Assembly (NCBI GenBank): GCA_018657375.1
Contig: JABHXI010000115.1
Coordinates: 1-6,309, forward strand
Length of the DNA stretch: 6,309 nt
Reading direction: 5' to 3'
Source: Candidatus Nitrosopumilus sp.
GTDB lineage: Archaea; Thermoproteota; Nitrososphaeria; Nitrososphaerales; Nitrosopumilaceae
Shown: piece after piece, positions 1-5,600 of the stretch
Layout: every line of letters starts with the position of its first letter
Numbering within the stretch: position 1 is the first letter of the stretch
Position numbers and translations under genes: made by a program
The notes under the pieces: model-generated
What the model was told of the DNA's origin: nothing
Seen by the model: the letters and a program-made list of their open reading frames with translations, nothing else
Database searches by the model: none

Positions 1-65
1 CAATAACTACAATGAAACGGCATCTCTGTTATATCTCCACAATAAGCACAATTTTCAGATATCAT
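1..65 (-). CDS. AN1-type zinc-finger protein, N-terminus only (cut by left edge)
   Basis: Reading the minus strand from an ATG at 65-63 gives an open frame of 21 codons to the window edge, starting MISENCAYCGDITEMPFHCS and then a Tyr. The pattern C-x2-C, then Met/Leu-Pro-Phe-x-Cys, matches the first half of an AN1-type zinc finger (usual form CxxCG....LPFxCxxC). In thaumarchaea such a finger often sits at the N-terminus of a larger protein, including rhomboid-type intramembrane proteases; whether that holds here is outside the window and is inference. A TATA-like tract centred near 90 lies about 25 bases before the ATG, consistent with a leaderless transcript starting at or next to this codon. 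The gene is divergent from the dehydrogenase that starts at 171. The finger call is fairly safe; the identity of the full protein is unknown. Confidence 0.7.
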   Translation of the reverse strand, partial: MISENCAYCGDITEMPFHCSY

Positions 66-83
66 AAGATGGAATAGGTTTTT

Positions 84-97
84 TCTTTTAAAAAAGT
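84..97 (-). promoter_or_regulatory. TATA-like promoter element for the AN1-finger gene
   Basis: The A/T run (TTTTAAAAAA on the plus strand, TTTTTTAAAA on the minus strand) is centred about 25 bases upstream of the ATG at 65. That is the usual distance from an archaeal TATA box to the start of a leaderless mRNA. The call rests on position and composition only, and the region is AT-rich throughout. Confidence 0.4.
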
Positions 98-111
98 TGT
101 GAGATTATTTT

Positions 112-124
112 CAAATTATACTAT
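112..124 (+). promoter_or_regulatory. Possible TATA element for the SDR-flavoprotein operon
   Basis: The stretch AAATTATACTA is the best TATA-like sequence before the dehydrogenase. It lies about 50 bases upstream of ATG 171, so a transcript from it would have a leader of roughly 25 bases. A weaker AT-rich stretch around 131-145 would instead fit a leaderless start. I cannot choose between them from the sequence. Confidence 0.25.
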
Positions 125-170
125 TTTTCTAAACATTTTTAGTATTGCTGTATCGAAATTTAGATGATAT

Positions 171-914
171 ATGATGATTAATGGTAAAGTTGCAATAATT
201 ACCGGAGCAAGTAGTGGTATTGGAGAAGCTACTGCCTTAACTCTAGCTAAAGCCGGTGTTAAAGTTGCAATTGGTGCTAGAAGAATAGAAAGATTAGAAG
301 AATTATCAAAAAAAATTATTGCTAACGGCGGAGAGGTATTCTTTCAAAAATTAGATGTAACAAAAAATGAAGAATGCAAAAATTTTGCTAAAGCAGTTTT
401 AGACAAATGGGGTTCAATTGATATTTTAGTAAATAACGCAGGTCTAATGCCGTTAAGTTTTTTCAAAAATCTCAAAGTAGATGAATGGGATAGAATGATA
501 GATGTAAACATCAAAGGCGTGTTATACTGTACAGGCTCAGTTATTTCTCATATGAAAGAAAAAAAATCGGGACATATAGTTAACATTTCATCTGTAGCTG
601 GCAGAGTTGTATTTCCTGCAGGCAGTGTTTATTGTGCAACAAAATTCGCTGTAGCAGCATTTACTGAGGGGCTAAGACAAGAATTTAGCGTTCGTTCAAA
701 CATTAGAGTAACTAGCATTGAACCTGGAATAGTTGCAACAGAGCTAACTGATACAATAACTGATGAATCTCTTCAGCAATTTGTAGAAAATGGAAAAAAG
801 ATGGAAACATTACAAGCGCAGGATATTGCTAATGCGATATTGTATGCTGTAGACTCTCCATCACATGTTAATGTCAATGAAATTTTGATTAGACCTACAA
901 CACAAGAAAAATAA
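171..914 (+). CDS. Short-chain dehydrogenase/reductase, classical SDR (YdfG/COG4221-like)
   Basis: This 247-residue protein is a typical classical SDR, a cytosolic NAD(P)-dependent oxidoreductase with one Rossmann fold. Motifs visible: the dinucleotide loop TGASSGIG (residues 11-18), ARR after the second strand (36-38; basic residues here favour NADP(H)), LDV (61-63), NNAG (88-91), Asn113, the catalytic Ser in NISS (138-141), YCATK with Tyr154 and Lys158, and EPG (184-186). The tail VNVNEILIRPTTQ is characteristic of the YdfG/serine-dehydrogenase-like group (COG4221), whose members act on 3-hydroxy acids or small carbonyls. The substrate cannot be read from the sequence. The start is ATG 171, with ATG 174 directly after it as an alternative. 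One base separates its stop from the TTG start of the flavoprotein, so the two are probably co-transcribed and translationally coupled. Confidence 0.93.
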   Translation: MMINGKVAIITGASSGIGEATALTLAKAGVKVAIGARRIERLEELSKKIIANGGEVFFQKLDVTKNEECKNFAKAVLDKWGSIDILVNNAGLMPLSFFKNLKVDEWDRMIDVNIKGVLYCTGSVISHMKEKKSGHIVNISSVAGRVVFPAGSVYCATKFAVAAFTEGLRQEFSVRSNIRVTSIEPGIVATELTDTITDESLQQFVENGKKMETLQAQDIANAILYAVDSPSHVNVNEILIRPTTQEK

Positions 915-915
915 A

Positions 916-2064
916 TTGTCAAATATCCCACACGTTGTAATTTTAGGTGGGGGATTTGGCGGTCTTTCTGCAGCTAACCAAATAAGAAATTCATTAGATT
1001 CATCTAGAGTAAAAATTACAATTATTGATAAAAAAGACTGGTTTATGGTTGGATATGCAAAATTATGGATCATGAATGGAACTAGAACTTTTGAAAATTC
1101 TATTGGCTCATTAAATGAGCTACCAAAAAAACAAATTAATTTTATTAAAGATGAAATTATTGAAATTAATTATAATGATAATTTTGTAACAACAAAATCT
1201 GAAGATATTTCGTTTGACTTTCTTATCATTTCAATGGGAGCTGTGTTGGCACCCGAAAAAATTCCAGGTTTAGTGGAAAATGGGTTTAATTTGTATGATC
1301 ATAATCAGCTTGATGAGATTCATCACAAATTAGATAAAATAGAATCTGGAAAAATTGCCATTGTAATTATGGCAATGCCTTACAAATGCCCTCCAGCACC
1401 TTTTGAGGCTAGTTTACTAGTTGATTCAATGCTTAGAAAGAGAGGAATACGAGATTCTATCCAAATTGACTTTTACAGTCCTGCTCCTATTACACTACCA
1501 GCAGCAGGTCCTGAAGTAAGTAAAAAAATTCTTGATTTAGTAAATTCAGAAAAAATTACTTTTCATAATTCTAAAAAAATTATTCGTGTAGAACCTAAAA
1601 AATTAATTTTTGAAAATGATGAATACAGTTTTGATATTCTTTTAGCAATTCCACCACACACTGCACCTAAAGTTATCTATGATTCTAATTTAGCAAAGGA
1701 ACCCGGATTTATTCCAATTAATAGAGATTGTAAGACACCACATGAAAATATTTTTGCAGTTGGTGATGTTACAAGCTTAGTTGTTACTGATTCAATGGCA
1801 GTACCTAAGGCAGGAGTTTTTGCAGAGGGAGAAGGAATTGCAGTCGCAAAAAATATTGTATCCAAACTTTTATCAAAAGAACCATCTGTTTTGTTTGATG
1901 GTAAAGGTGGGTGCTTTTTGGAATCTGGCAGAGATACAGCTTCAACAATTGAAGTAGATATGTTTGCAGATCCAAAACCTTCTACTCGTTTAACAGAATC
2001 TACTAAAGACAATCTTTCTAAAAAATTAGATTTTGAAAAAGAAAGATTATCCAAATGGTTATGA
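916..2064 (+). CDS. FAD-dependent pyridine-nucleotide-type oxidoreductase, SQR/FCSD-like
   Basis: This 382-residue flavoprotein has the two-Rossmann fold of sulfide:quinone oxidoreductases, flavocytochrome c sulfide dehydrogenase (FCSD) and type II NADH dehydrogenases. Visible motifs: the FAD ADP-binding loop GGGFGG (residues 11-16), IIDKKDWF with the ribose-binding acidic residue near 38, the ATG-like motif ISMGA (105-109), and the second FAD motif FAVGDVTSL (280-288). MPYKCPPAPFE places Cys158 where FCSD-type proteins carry a redox cysteine, and Cys333 (GGCF) lies 175 residues later, close to the spacing of the FCSD cysteine pair. This suggests a thiol/disulfide relay to FAD, possibly with a sulfur substrate; the electron acceptor is not evident. 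There is no signal peptide. The start is TTG 916, one base after the SDR stop; MSNIPHVVILGGGFGG is the right N-terminal length for this fold, and no better ATG exists. The stop TGA abuts the opposing stop of the zinc-finger gene. Confidence 0.87.
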   Translation: MSNIPHVVILGGGFGGLSAANQIRNSLDSSRVKITIIDKKDWFMVGYAKLWIMNGTRTFENSIGSLNELPKKQINFIKDEIIEINYNDNFVTTKSEDISFDFLIISMGAVLAPEKIPGLVENGFNLYDHNQLDEIHHKLDKIESGKIAIVIMAMPYKCPPAPFEASLLVDSMLRKRGIRDSIQIDFYSPAPITLPAAGPEVSKKILDLVNSEKITFHNSKKIIRVEPKKLIFENDEYSFDILLAIPPHTAPKVIYDSNLAKEPGFIPINRDCKTPHENIFAVGDVTSLVVTDSMAVPKAGVFAEGEGIAVAKNIVSKLLSKEPSVLFDGKGGCFLESGRDTASTIEVDMFADPKPSTRLTESTKDNLSKKLDFEKERLSKWL

Positions 2065-2274
2065 ACTATCTTTTTGATTCGTTTCTCTAGTTAGGTGTCC
2101 CAATATAGCTTTTATTTCAACTCCTAAATCTTGATTATTTTTTGATAAATTTAGTTTTTCAGTAATTTCATTTTTAAAATTTTCATCTTCTAATTCTATA
2201 CTTCTTTTTTGAACACAATCTATGTGATCTTTATTGGTAGCTGAAATTTTATGACAAATATTACATAATTTCAT
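2059..2274 (-). CDS. Small zinc-finger protein, thaumarchaeal hypothetical
   Basis: This 71-residue protein begins MKLCNICHKISATNKDHIDC. Cys4, Cys7, His17 and Cys20 form a CxxC-x9-HxxC arrangement suited to binding one zinc ion. The rest (about residues 22-60) is charged and probably helical, and a hydrophilic tail follows. Short proteins with this N-terminal knuckle followed by a run like KRSIELEDE are, as I recall, common in Nitrosopumilus-type genomes, but I know of no assigned function. Nucleic-acid binding or protein-protein contact are possibilities only. The start is ATG at 2274. Its stop TAA (2061-2059) and the flavoprotein stop TGA (2062-2064) lie back to back in the hexamer TTATGA. 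Upstream is a 56-base spacer shared with the divergent tRNA gene. It is more than an antisense shadow because it barely overlaps another gene and carries a coherent metal-ligand motif. Confidence 0.72.
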   Translation of the reverse strand: MKLCNICHKISATNKDHIDCVQKRSIELEDENFKNEITEKLNLSKNNQDLGVEIKAILGHLTRETNQKDSS

Positions 2275-2296
2275 AATTTCTATTTGATTATGGGAC

Positions 2297-2310
2297 GATT
2301 TAATAATTTC
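2297..2310. promoter_or_regulatory. AT-rich TATA-like element between zinc-finger gene and tRNA-Pro
   Basis: The sequence GATTTAATAATTTC is nearly symmetric. Its centre (about 2304) lies 26-27 bases before the first base of the tRNA at 2331 and about 30 bases before ATG 2274 on the other strand. Both distances fit an archaeal TATA box, and no other good candidate exists in the spacer. It may therefore serve both directions, or two overlapping elements may be present. Confidence 0.45.
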
Positions 2311-2330
2311 ATTTTATGCCTGTGATGCAA

Positions 2331-2404
2331 GGGATCGTGGTCTAGCTTGGTATGATACTAGCCTGGGGGGCTAGTGGTCGCAGGTTCAAATCCTGCTGAT
2401 CCCA
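2331..2404 (+). tRNA. tRNA-Pro (anticodon GGG)
   Basis: The 74 bases fold into a full cloverleaf. The acceptor GGGATCG pairs with TGATCCC (one G-T wobble at 7-66). The D arm is GTCT/TGAT, with a T-T mismatch at 13-22, and its loop contains AGCTTGGTA. The anticodon stem is CTAGC/GCTAG around the loop CTGGGGG, giving anticodon GGG at 2365-2367, which reads CCC and CCT proline codons. The variable loop is TGGTC, and the T arm GCAGG/CCTGC encloses TTCAAAT. The discriminator base is A. CCA is not encoded: the next bases are TTATAA. No intron is present. The discriminator base sits directly against the stop codon of the convergent kinase gene at 2405, so the transcript terminator must lie inside that gene. 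The 3' end must be made by RNase Z and the CCA-adding enzyme, both of which are encoded in this window. Confidence 0.96.
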
Positions 2405-2425
2405 TTATAATTTTAATATTTTTAG
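2405..2425 (+). terminator. T-rich probable terminator of tRNA-Pro
   Basis: Immediately after the tRNA the plus strand reads TTATAATTTTAATATTTTTA, with runs of four and five T. Archaeal RNA polymerase commonly stops on oligo-T without a hairpin. The tract also encodes the last codons of the opposing kinase gene, so its composition is partly fixed by coding. Confidence 0.4.
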
Positions 2426-3166
2426 TAAAGTTTCAAAATTTTCTCGTGTTTTTTCTTGTTTATATGATTTTAAAGCGTCAATAATTTTTTCTTTAGACGA
2501 ATTTTTATAAATTTTTTGAGATTGTTTTGCAATACCTGAACCAATAAAAAATGCTTGAGTGATTGATGTAACATTTGAGGGCCTTCTTTTTGTACTAGAA
2601 CTTTCAAAATCAATTAGTGAAACTTTTGTTTTACCTACAATAACATGTTTTGAGATATTGCTTAATTCACCATGGTCAAATCCAATTTGATCTAATCTAT
2701 AACAATCTTCTAAAGCACTTTTTATTGTAGATTTTAATTGTTTTACACTTCCAGTACCTTTTAGCATTTCAATCCAATCACTAAATTTCTCTCCTTCAAG
2801 ATATTCCATAACTAAAAAATTTTTACTTACATCAATTATTTTCGGACCAACATTAACTGAATTTACTAATTTTAACAACATTGATTCATTTTTCATATTT
2901 TTTCTTTGAGAATCAATTCTTCTAATTTTTAATGCAACTTCTTTGTTTCCTCTTTTTACAAGTACAACAACACCAACGTATCCTTTTCCTAAAATTGCTA
3001 AATTTCCAATTTTGGTAGGGCCTGTAAAGCAAACTGATTTTATTTTCAATTTTTCTAATTCAGCAATTCTTGATTTAATTTGACGATTAGTTGCATTTGG
3101 ATACCCTAAAACATTTGAGTATGGTTCTTCTGCAAATTTTTTAATTGAAATGAAGGAGTGTGCCAT
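2405..3166 (-). CDS. Archaeal Ser/Thr-type protein kinase (COG2112-like, RIO-related)
   Basis: This 253-residue protein has the marks of the archaeal predicted Ser/Thr kinase family COG2112. In order: a glycine-rich loop LGKGYVGVVV (59-68), VALKIRRIDSQR with the ATP-binding Lys80, the paired Glu94 in NESMLL, VGPKI (106-110), a hinge LVMEYLEG (118-125), a catalytic-loop equivalent DHGELS (164-169) and a metal-binding LIDFESSS (184-191, Asp186). The usual HRD aspartate is replaced by Glu167 within HGE; as I recall this is normal for the family, so it does not by itself mean an inactive enzyme. No membrane segment or extra domain is seen. The C-terminal ~60 residues are Lys/Ser-rich and helical. 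The start ATG 3166 overlaps the 3' end of cca by 26 bases; the next Met is residue 91, inside the kinase fold, so this start is secure. Co-transcription with cca suggests a link to tRNA or translation, but the substrate is unknown. Confidence 0.86.
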   Translation of the reverse strand: MAHSFISIKKFAEEPYSNVLGYPNATNRQIKSRIAELEKLKIKSVCFTGPTKIGNLAILGKGYVGVVVLVKRGNKEVALKIRRIDSQRKNMKNESMLLKLVNSVNVGPKIIDVSKNFLVMEYLEGEKFSDWIEMLKGTGSVKQLKSTIKSALEDCYRLDQIGFDHGELSNISKHVIVGKTKVSLIDFESSSTKRRPSNVTSITQAFFIGSGIAKQSQKIYKNSSKEKIIDALKSYKQEKTRENFETLLKILKL

Positions 3167-4472
3167 CTACTGAAATCAACTCTCCAACTTCCTCTTTAAT
3201 TGATTTACTTAGAGCTTTATTTCCTAGGAATACCTTAAAACCTCCTTTGAAATCCTTTTCAAGACCTTTTGGTATGCCTATTTCAAGATTTTTTTCCAAA
3301 AATTCTTTCATAAAACTTTCTGCTTTCGTATGTTTTCTTTTTTCTAATGAAATCATTTTTCTATTATTTCCAACCCATACTAATTCTGCATTATTGAGAT
3401 TTTTAGAAATAAAACTGTAAACACTATCTTCTCTAAAAAATTCTGGCCCACTTTTTTGATATATTTCACTTATTTTTGTAGACTCTAAAAAGAAAATCAG
3501 ATATGCTTCTTTTTGTTCATCTGTATGGCATTTGCTCCTAAGTACTGTAAATCCCCCTAATTCTAATTGTGTAGACAATGCTGATGTTGCTCTTTTAATT
3601 TGCCCCCAAATAATATCTGAACTTCTGGCTTTAAATTCAAATTTTACAATTAGTAAATTACTCCAAAATTTCTTTGATATCTTTGATTTTTTAATTTTAA
3701 AAAACTCCAAACTTGGTTTTTCTTTTAATGCCCTACAAATTAGAATGAATTTTCCAATGTTTTCATTTGAAATAGCAGCAGCTAAATTTCTATTACTATC
3801 AATTGGATCAATCACAACTATTGCTGTATCAAAAGATTTTGATGTTGTTCCAACAATTTGATTTTCTTTAATCTTTGATATTGACTTTATTAGATTTTCA
3901 AAATTACCAAATTCAAAAATTAAAACTTCTGAAATATACCCACTAAATCCTTGTTTTGCAATTTCTGCACCATAAATTTTATTGGATTTTAAAAATGTCT
4001 TTAGAATTCTAACTTCATTCTTCATTTTTAATGTCAATGATTTTTTCATAAATTTTGTATGAAATGGTGATCTATCTGCAGCACTTTTCCATTCACCACT
4101 TTTAACATCATAGCATGGCACGATGTTAATTTTTGTGTCTTTAATTTTAGCTTCAACATAAGGATGTTGAGAATATCTGACATATGGAGAATATTTTTTT
4201 AGTGATTCAAATCCAATTTCCTTTGAAATACTTTCCAATTTTTCTTCAGAAGTACTTTTTTTAAATTTAATAAAAATATCAATATCTGCGTTTTTTGATA
4301 ACCATGTATCTTTAGCATATGAACCGCCAAATTCTAACTCTATAACTTCTGAATATTTTTGAATTTCTTTTTCAACTAAATTGTATACTTTATCTGCAAT
4401 CTTTTTTTTTGCTTTTTGAATTGTATTTGACGGAATTGTTGTTTTTGCAATTTTAGAAATTATTTGCTTCAT
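3141..4472 (-). CDS. cca: CCA-adding enzyme (archaeal class I tRNA nucleotidyltransferase)
   Basis: This enzyme adds CCA to tRNA 3' ends from CTP and ATP without a nucleic-acid template. Family motifs in order: the nucleotidyltransferase signature FGGSYAKDTWL followed by ADIDIFIKF, RYSQHPYVEA, INIVPCYDV, AADRSPFHTKFM, NEVRILKTFLKSNKIYGAE, GFSGYISEVL and VVIDPIDSNRNLAAAIS, then the C-terminal body and tail domains. Length (443 residues) matches archaeal homologues near 440. Two start codons are possible: ATG 4490 (449 residues) and ATG 4472. I prefer 4472 because MKQIISKIAKTTIP aligns with the start of the Archaeoglobus enzyme as I recall it, and the TATA-like element at about 4502-4512 would place the mRNA start near 4480. 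Oddity: the third catalytic carboxylate, normally Asp in the V-D-V-V-P motif, is Asn here (codon AAC, 4125-4127). The gene overlaps the downstream kinase by 26 bases. Confidence 0.95.
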   Translation of the reverse strand: MKQIISKIAKTTIPSNTIQKAKKKIADKVYNLVEKEIQKYSEVIELEFGGSYAKDTWLSKNADIDIFIKFKKSTSEEKLESISKEIGFESLKKYSPYVRYSQHPYVEAKIKDTKINIVPCYDVKSGEWKSAADRSPFHTKFMKKSLTLKMKNEVRILKTFLKSNKIYGAEIAKQGFSGYISEVLIFEFGNFENLIKSISKIKENQIVGTTSKSFDTAIVVIDPIDSNRNLAAAISNENIGKFILICRALKEKPSLEFFKIKKSKISKKFWSNLLIVKFEFKARSSDIIWGQIKRATSALSTQLELGGFTVLRSKCHTDEQKEAYLIFFLESTKISEIYQKSGPEFFREDSVYSFISKNLNNAELVWVGNNRKMISLEKRKHTKAESFMKEFLEKNLEIGIPKGLEKDFKGGFKVFLGNKALSKSIKEEVGELISVDGTLLHFN

Positions 4473-4501
4473 TATTTTACTACTAATCATTTTTTAATTG
4501 A

Positions 4502-4512
4502 TTTTATATTAA
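4502..4512 (-). promoter_or_regulatory. TATA-like promoter element for the cca-kinase operon
   Basis: On the minus strand this reads TTAATATAAAA, the best TATA match in the spacer upstream of cca. Its centre is 15-18 bases from ATG 4490, too close for transcription to begin before that codon, but about 33-35 bases from ATG 4472. That position supports the inner start with a short leader. Confidence 0.45.
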
Positions 4513-4572
4513 TTTGATTATCTTATTAGTATCTAATAGTTAACTTCATAGACGAGTATTTTTTTTTGATAT

Positions 4573-5124
4573 ATGTTGAATAAATTACTTGTATGTTTAA
4601 CAGGCATGCCTGGTGCTGGCAAATCTACTATTGCTGAAGGTTTGAAATCTGAAGGTTATGAGATTATTAATTTAGGAAATGCCGTAAGGAATGAGGCTAA
4701 AAAAAGAAATCTGGATGCAAGTAGGGAAAATCTTGGAAAATTGATGCTAGAACTTAGAGAGAAAAATGGACCTGGTGCAATAGCTGAATTAGTTGAAACA
4801 CAAATCCAATCATCTAATTCAAATGTACTGTTAATTGATGGGGTTAGATCCAATGCTGAAATAGAGGTACTTAGAAAATTTGGAACTGTAAAACTATTAG
4901 CAATACACGCATCAACAGATACTCGGTTTAACTTCTTACAAAAAAGAGGACGATCTGATGATCCACAAACAAAAGAACATTTCAATGAAAGAGATAATCG
5001 TGAATTAGGTGTTGGCATTAGCAACTCCATTGCACTATCAGATTTTGCAATATCTAACATCGGTTTAACAAAAGATGAATTAATAAAAAAATCATATGAA
5101 ATAATTCAAAGATGGATTAAATGA
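4573..5124 (+). CDS. UPF0200 family P-loop nucleotide kinase-like protein
   Basis: This 183-residue protein belongs to the archaeal UPF0200 family, related to dephospho-CoA, CMP and AMP kinases. Visible: the Walker A loop GMPGAGKST (11-19); NLGNAVRNEAKKR (33-45), matching the family's substrate-side segment; LREKNGPGAIA (61-71); VLLIDGVRSNAEIEVL (85-100), with the Walker B-like Asp89; IHASTDTRF (111-119); and the arginine-rich lid KRGRSDDP (124-131) followed by FNERDNREL. The family has P-loop kinase features but, to my knowledge, no settled substrate. The start ATG 4573 follows GATAT and a run of nine T; the N-terminal residues before the P-loop have the usual length. The gene is divergent from cca and overlaps UPF0201 by four bases (ATGA at 5121-5124), which indicates coupled translation. 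Confidence 0.88.
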   Translation: MLNKLLVCLTGMPGAGKSTIAEGLKSEGYEIINLGNAVRNEAKKRNLDASRENLGKLMLELREKNGPGAIAELVETQIQSSNSNVLLIDGVRSNAEIEVLRKFGTVKLLAIHASTDTRFNFLQKRGRSDDPQTKEHFNERDNRELGVGISNSIALSDFAISNIGLTKDELIKKSYEIIQRWIK

Positions 5125-5516
5125 AAATCCCAAACCTTAGTTGCAAAATAGAAATGTTTTGTACTGTAAATCCTTCTGAATCTATCGAAAAAATAGAACA
5201 AGCAATATCTAATATTTTTCCTTATGCAATCATAAACAATAATGATTTATCAATTAATGCACACTCAAAAGAACTGAAATCTTTTGAAAAAATTTATCAA
5301 TTTATACATAATAATAAACTACAAAAAATTTACTTGCGTTCACTTGAAGACAATTTGCAAGATGACACAACATGGTTCTATCTTAACAAGCAAGCAGCAT
5401 TTGTTGAACAAATGGCAATTTGTGAAGAATCTGATGAATCTCCATTAGGACCAATTAAAGTCACTTTAACATCATCCAATATTGATGCAATCATTGACTG
5501 GATAGTTTTTGATTAG
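5121..5516 (+). CDS. UPF0201 family protein (COG1325, predicted RNA-binding)
   Basis: This 131-residue protein matches the archaeal UPF0201 family, usually 130-145 residues. Recognisable pieces are the N-terminal strand IEMFCTVNPSESIEKIEQAI (residues 9-28), NNKLQKIYLRSLEDNLQDDTTWFYLNKQAAFVEQMAIC (about 64-101), which carries the family's LNKQAA segment, and ESPLGPIKVTL (106-116). COG1325 has been predicted from gene neighbourhoods to be an exosome-associated RNA-binding protein with a double-stranded-RNA-binding-like fold; that role is a prediction from the family. There is no signal peptide, membrane segment or metal motif. It starts inside the UPF0200 stop (ATGA), with no room for an independent promoter, so the two are one operon and probably act in the same process. 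A T-rich terminator follows about 30 bases after its stop. Confidence 0.85.
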   Translation: MKIPNLSCKIEMFCTVNPSESIEKIEQAISNIFPYAIINNNDLSINAHSKELKSFEKIYQFIHNNKLQKIYLRSLEDNLQDDTTWFYLNKQAAFVEQMAICEESDESPLGPIKVTLTSSNIDAIIDWIVFD

Positions 5517-5542
5517 ATGAAACTACTTAAAAAAATTCACTC

Positions 5543-5560
5543 ATTTTTGATTATTTTTTT
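5543..5560 (+). terminator. Oligo-T terminator after UPF0200-UPF0201
   Basis: ATTTTTGATTATTTTTTT lies about 27 bases past the UPF0201 stop and ends in eight consecutive T (5553-5560). A long T run without a strong hairpin is the usual archaeal intrinsic terminator. The next gene has its own TATA element right after it. Confidence 0.55.
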
Positions 5561-5566
5561 TAGTTT

Positions 5567-5578
5567 GAATTTAAAATG
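5567..5578 (+). promoter_or_regulatory. TATA-like promoter element for the 5601 gene
   Basis: GAATTTAAAATG has a TTTAAAAT core centred near 5574, 26-27 bases before ATG 5601. This is the expected spacing for an archaeal promoter giving a leaderless or near-leaderless mRNA. Confidence 0.5.
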
Positions 5579-5600
5579 AATTTTTTCACAATACTATGAC

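Noticed and set aside
166..173. Shared octamer GATATATG at the starts of the SDR (166-173) and UPF0200 (4568-4575) genes as a translation signal
   Set aside because: Eight AT-rich bases that include the start codon are expected by chance in this composition. Other genes in the window do not have it.
861..1073. 70-codon minus-strand open frame across the SDR/flavoprotein junction
   Set aside because: It covers the ends of two strongly supported genes on the opposite strand and shows no motif.
1677..2054. 125-codon minus-strand open frame inside the flavoprotein gene
   Set aside because: It lies wholly antisense to a well-supported FAD protein, has Ser/Lys-rich low-complexity content expected of an antisense frame, and has no recognisable motif.
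2331..2404. tRNA-Pro as an attachment site for an integrated element
   Set aside because: No integrase, no repeated tRNA 3' fragment and no foreign genes are seen in the window. The DNA next to it is a conserved housekeeping operon.
3160..3861. Two plus-strand open frames (3160-3420 and 3532-3861) opposite cca
   Set aside because: Both are antisense to conserved CCA-enzyme sequence, lack motifs and promoters, and reflect the AT-rich codon use of cca.
4656..5060. 134-codon minus-strand open frame inside UPF0200
   Set aside because: It is fully antisense to a conserved P-loop protein. Its Ser/Leu/Phe-rich sequence is a reverse-complement shadow.
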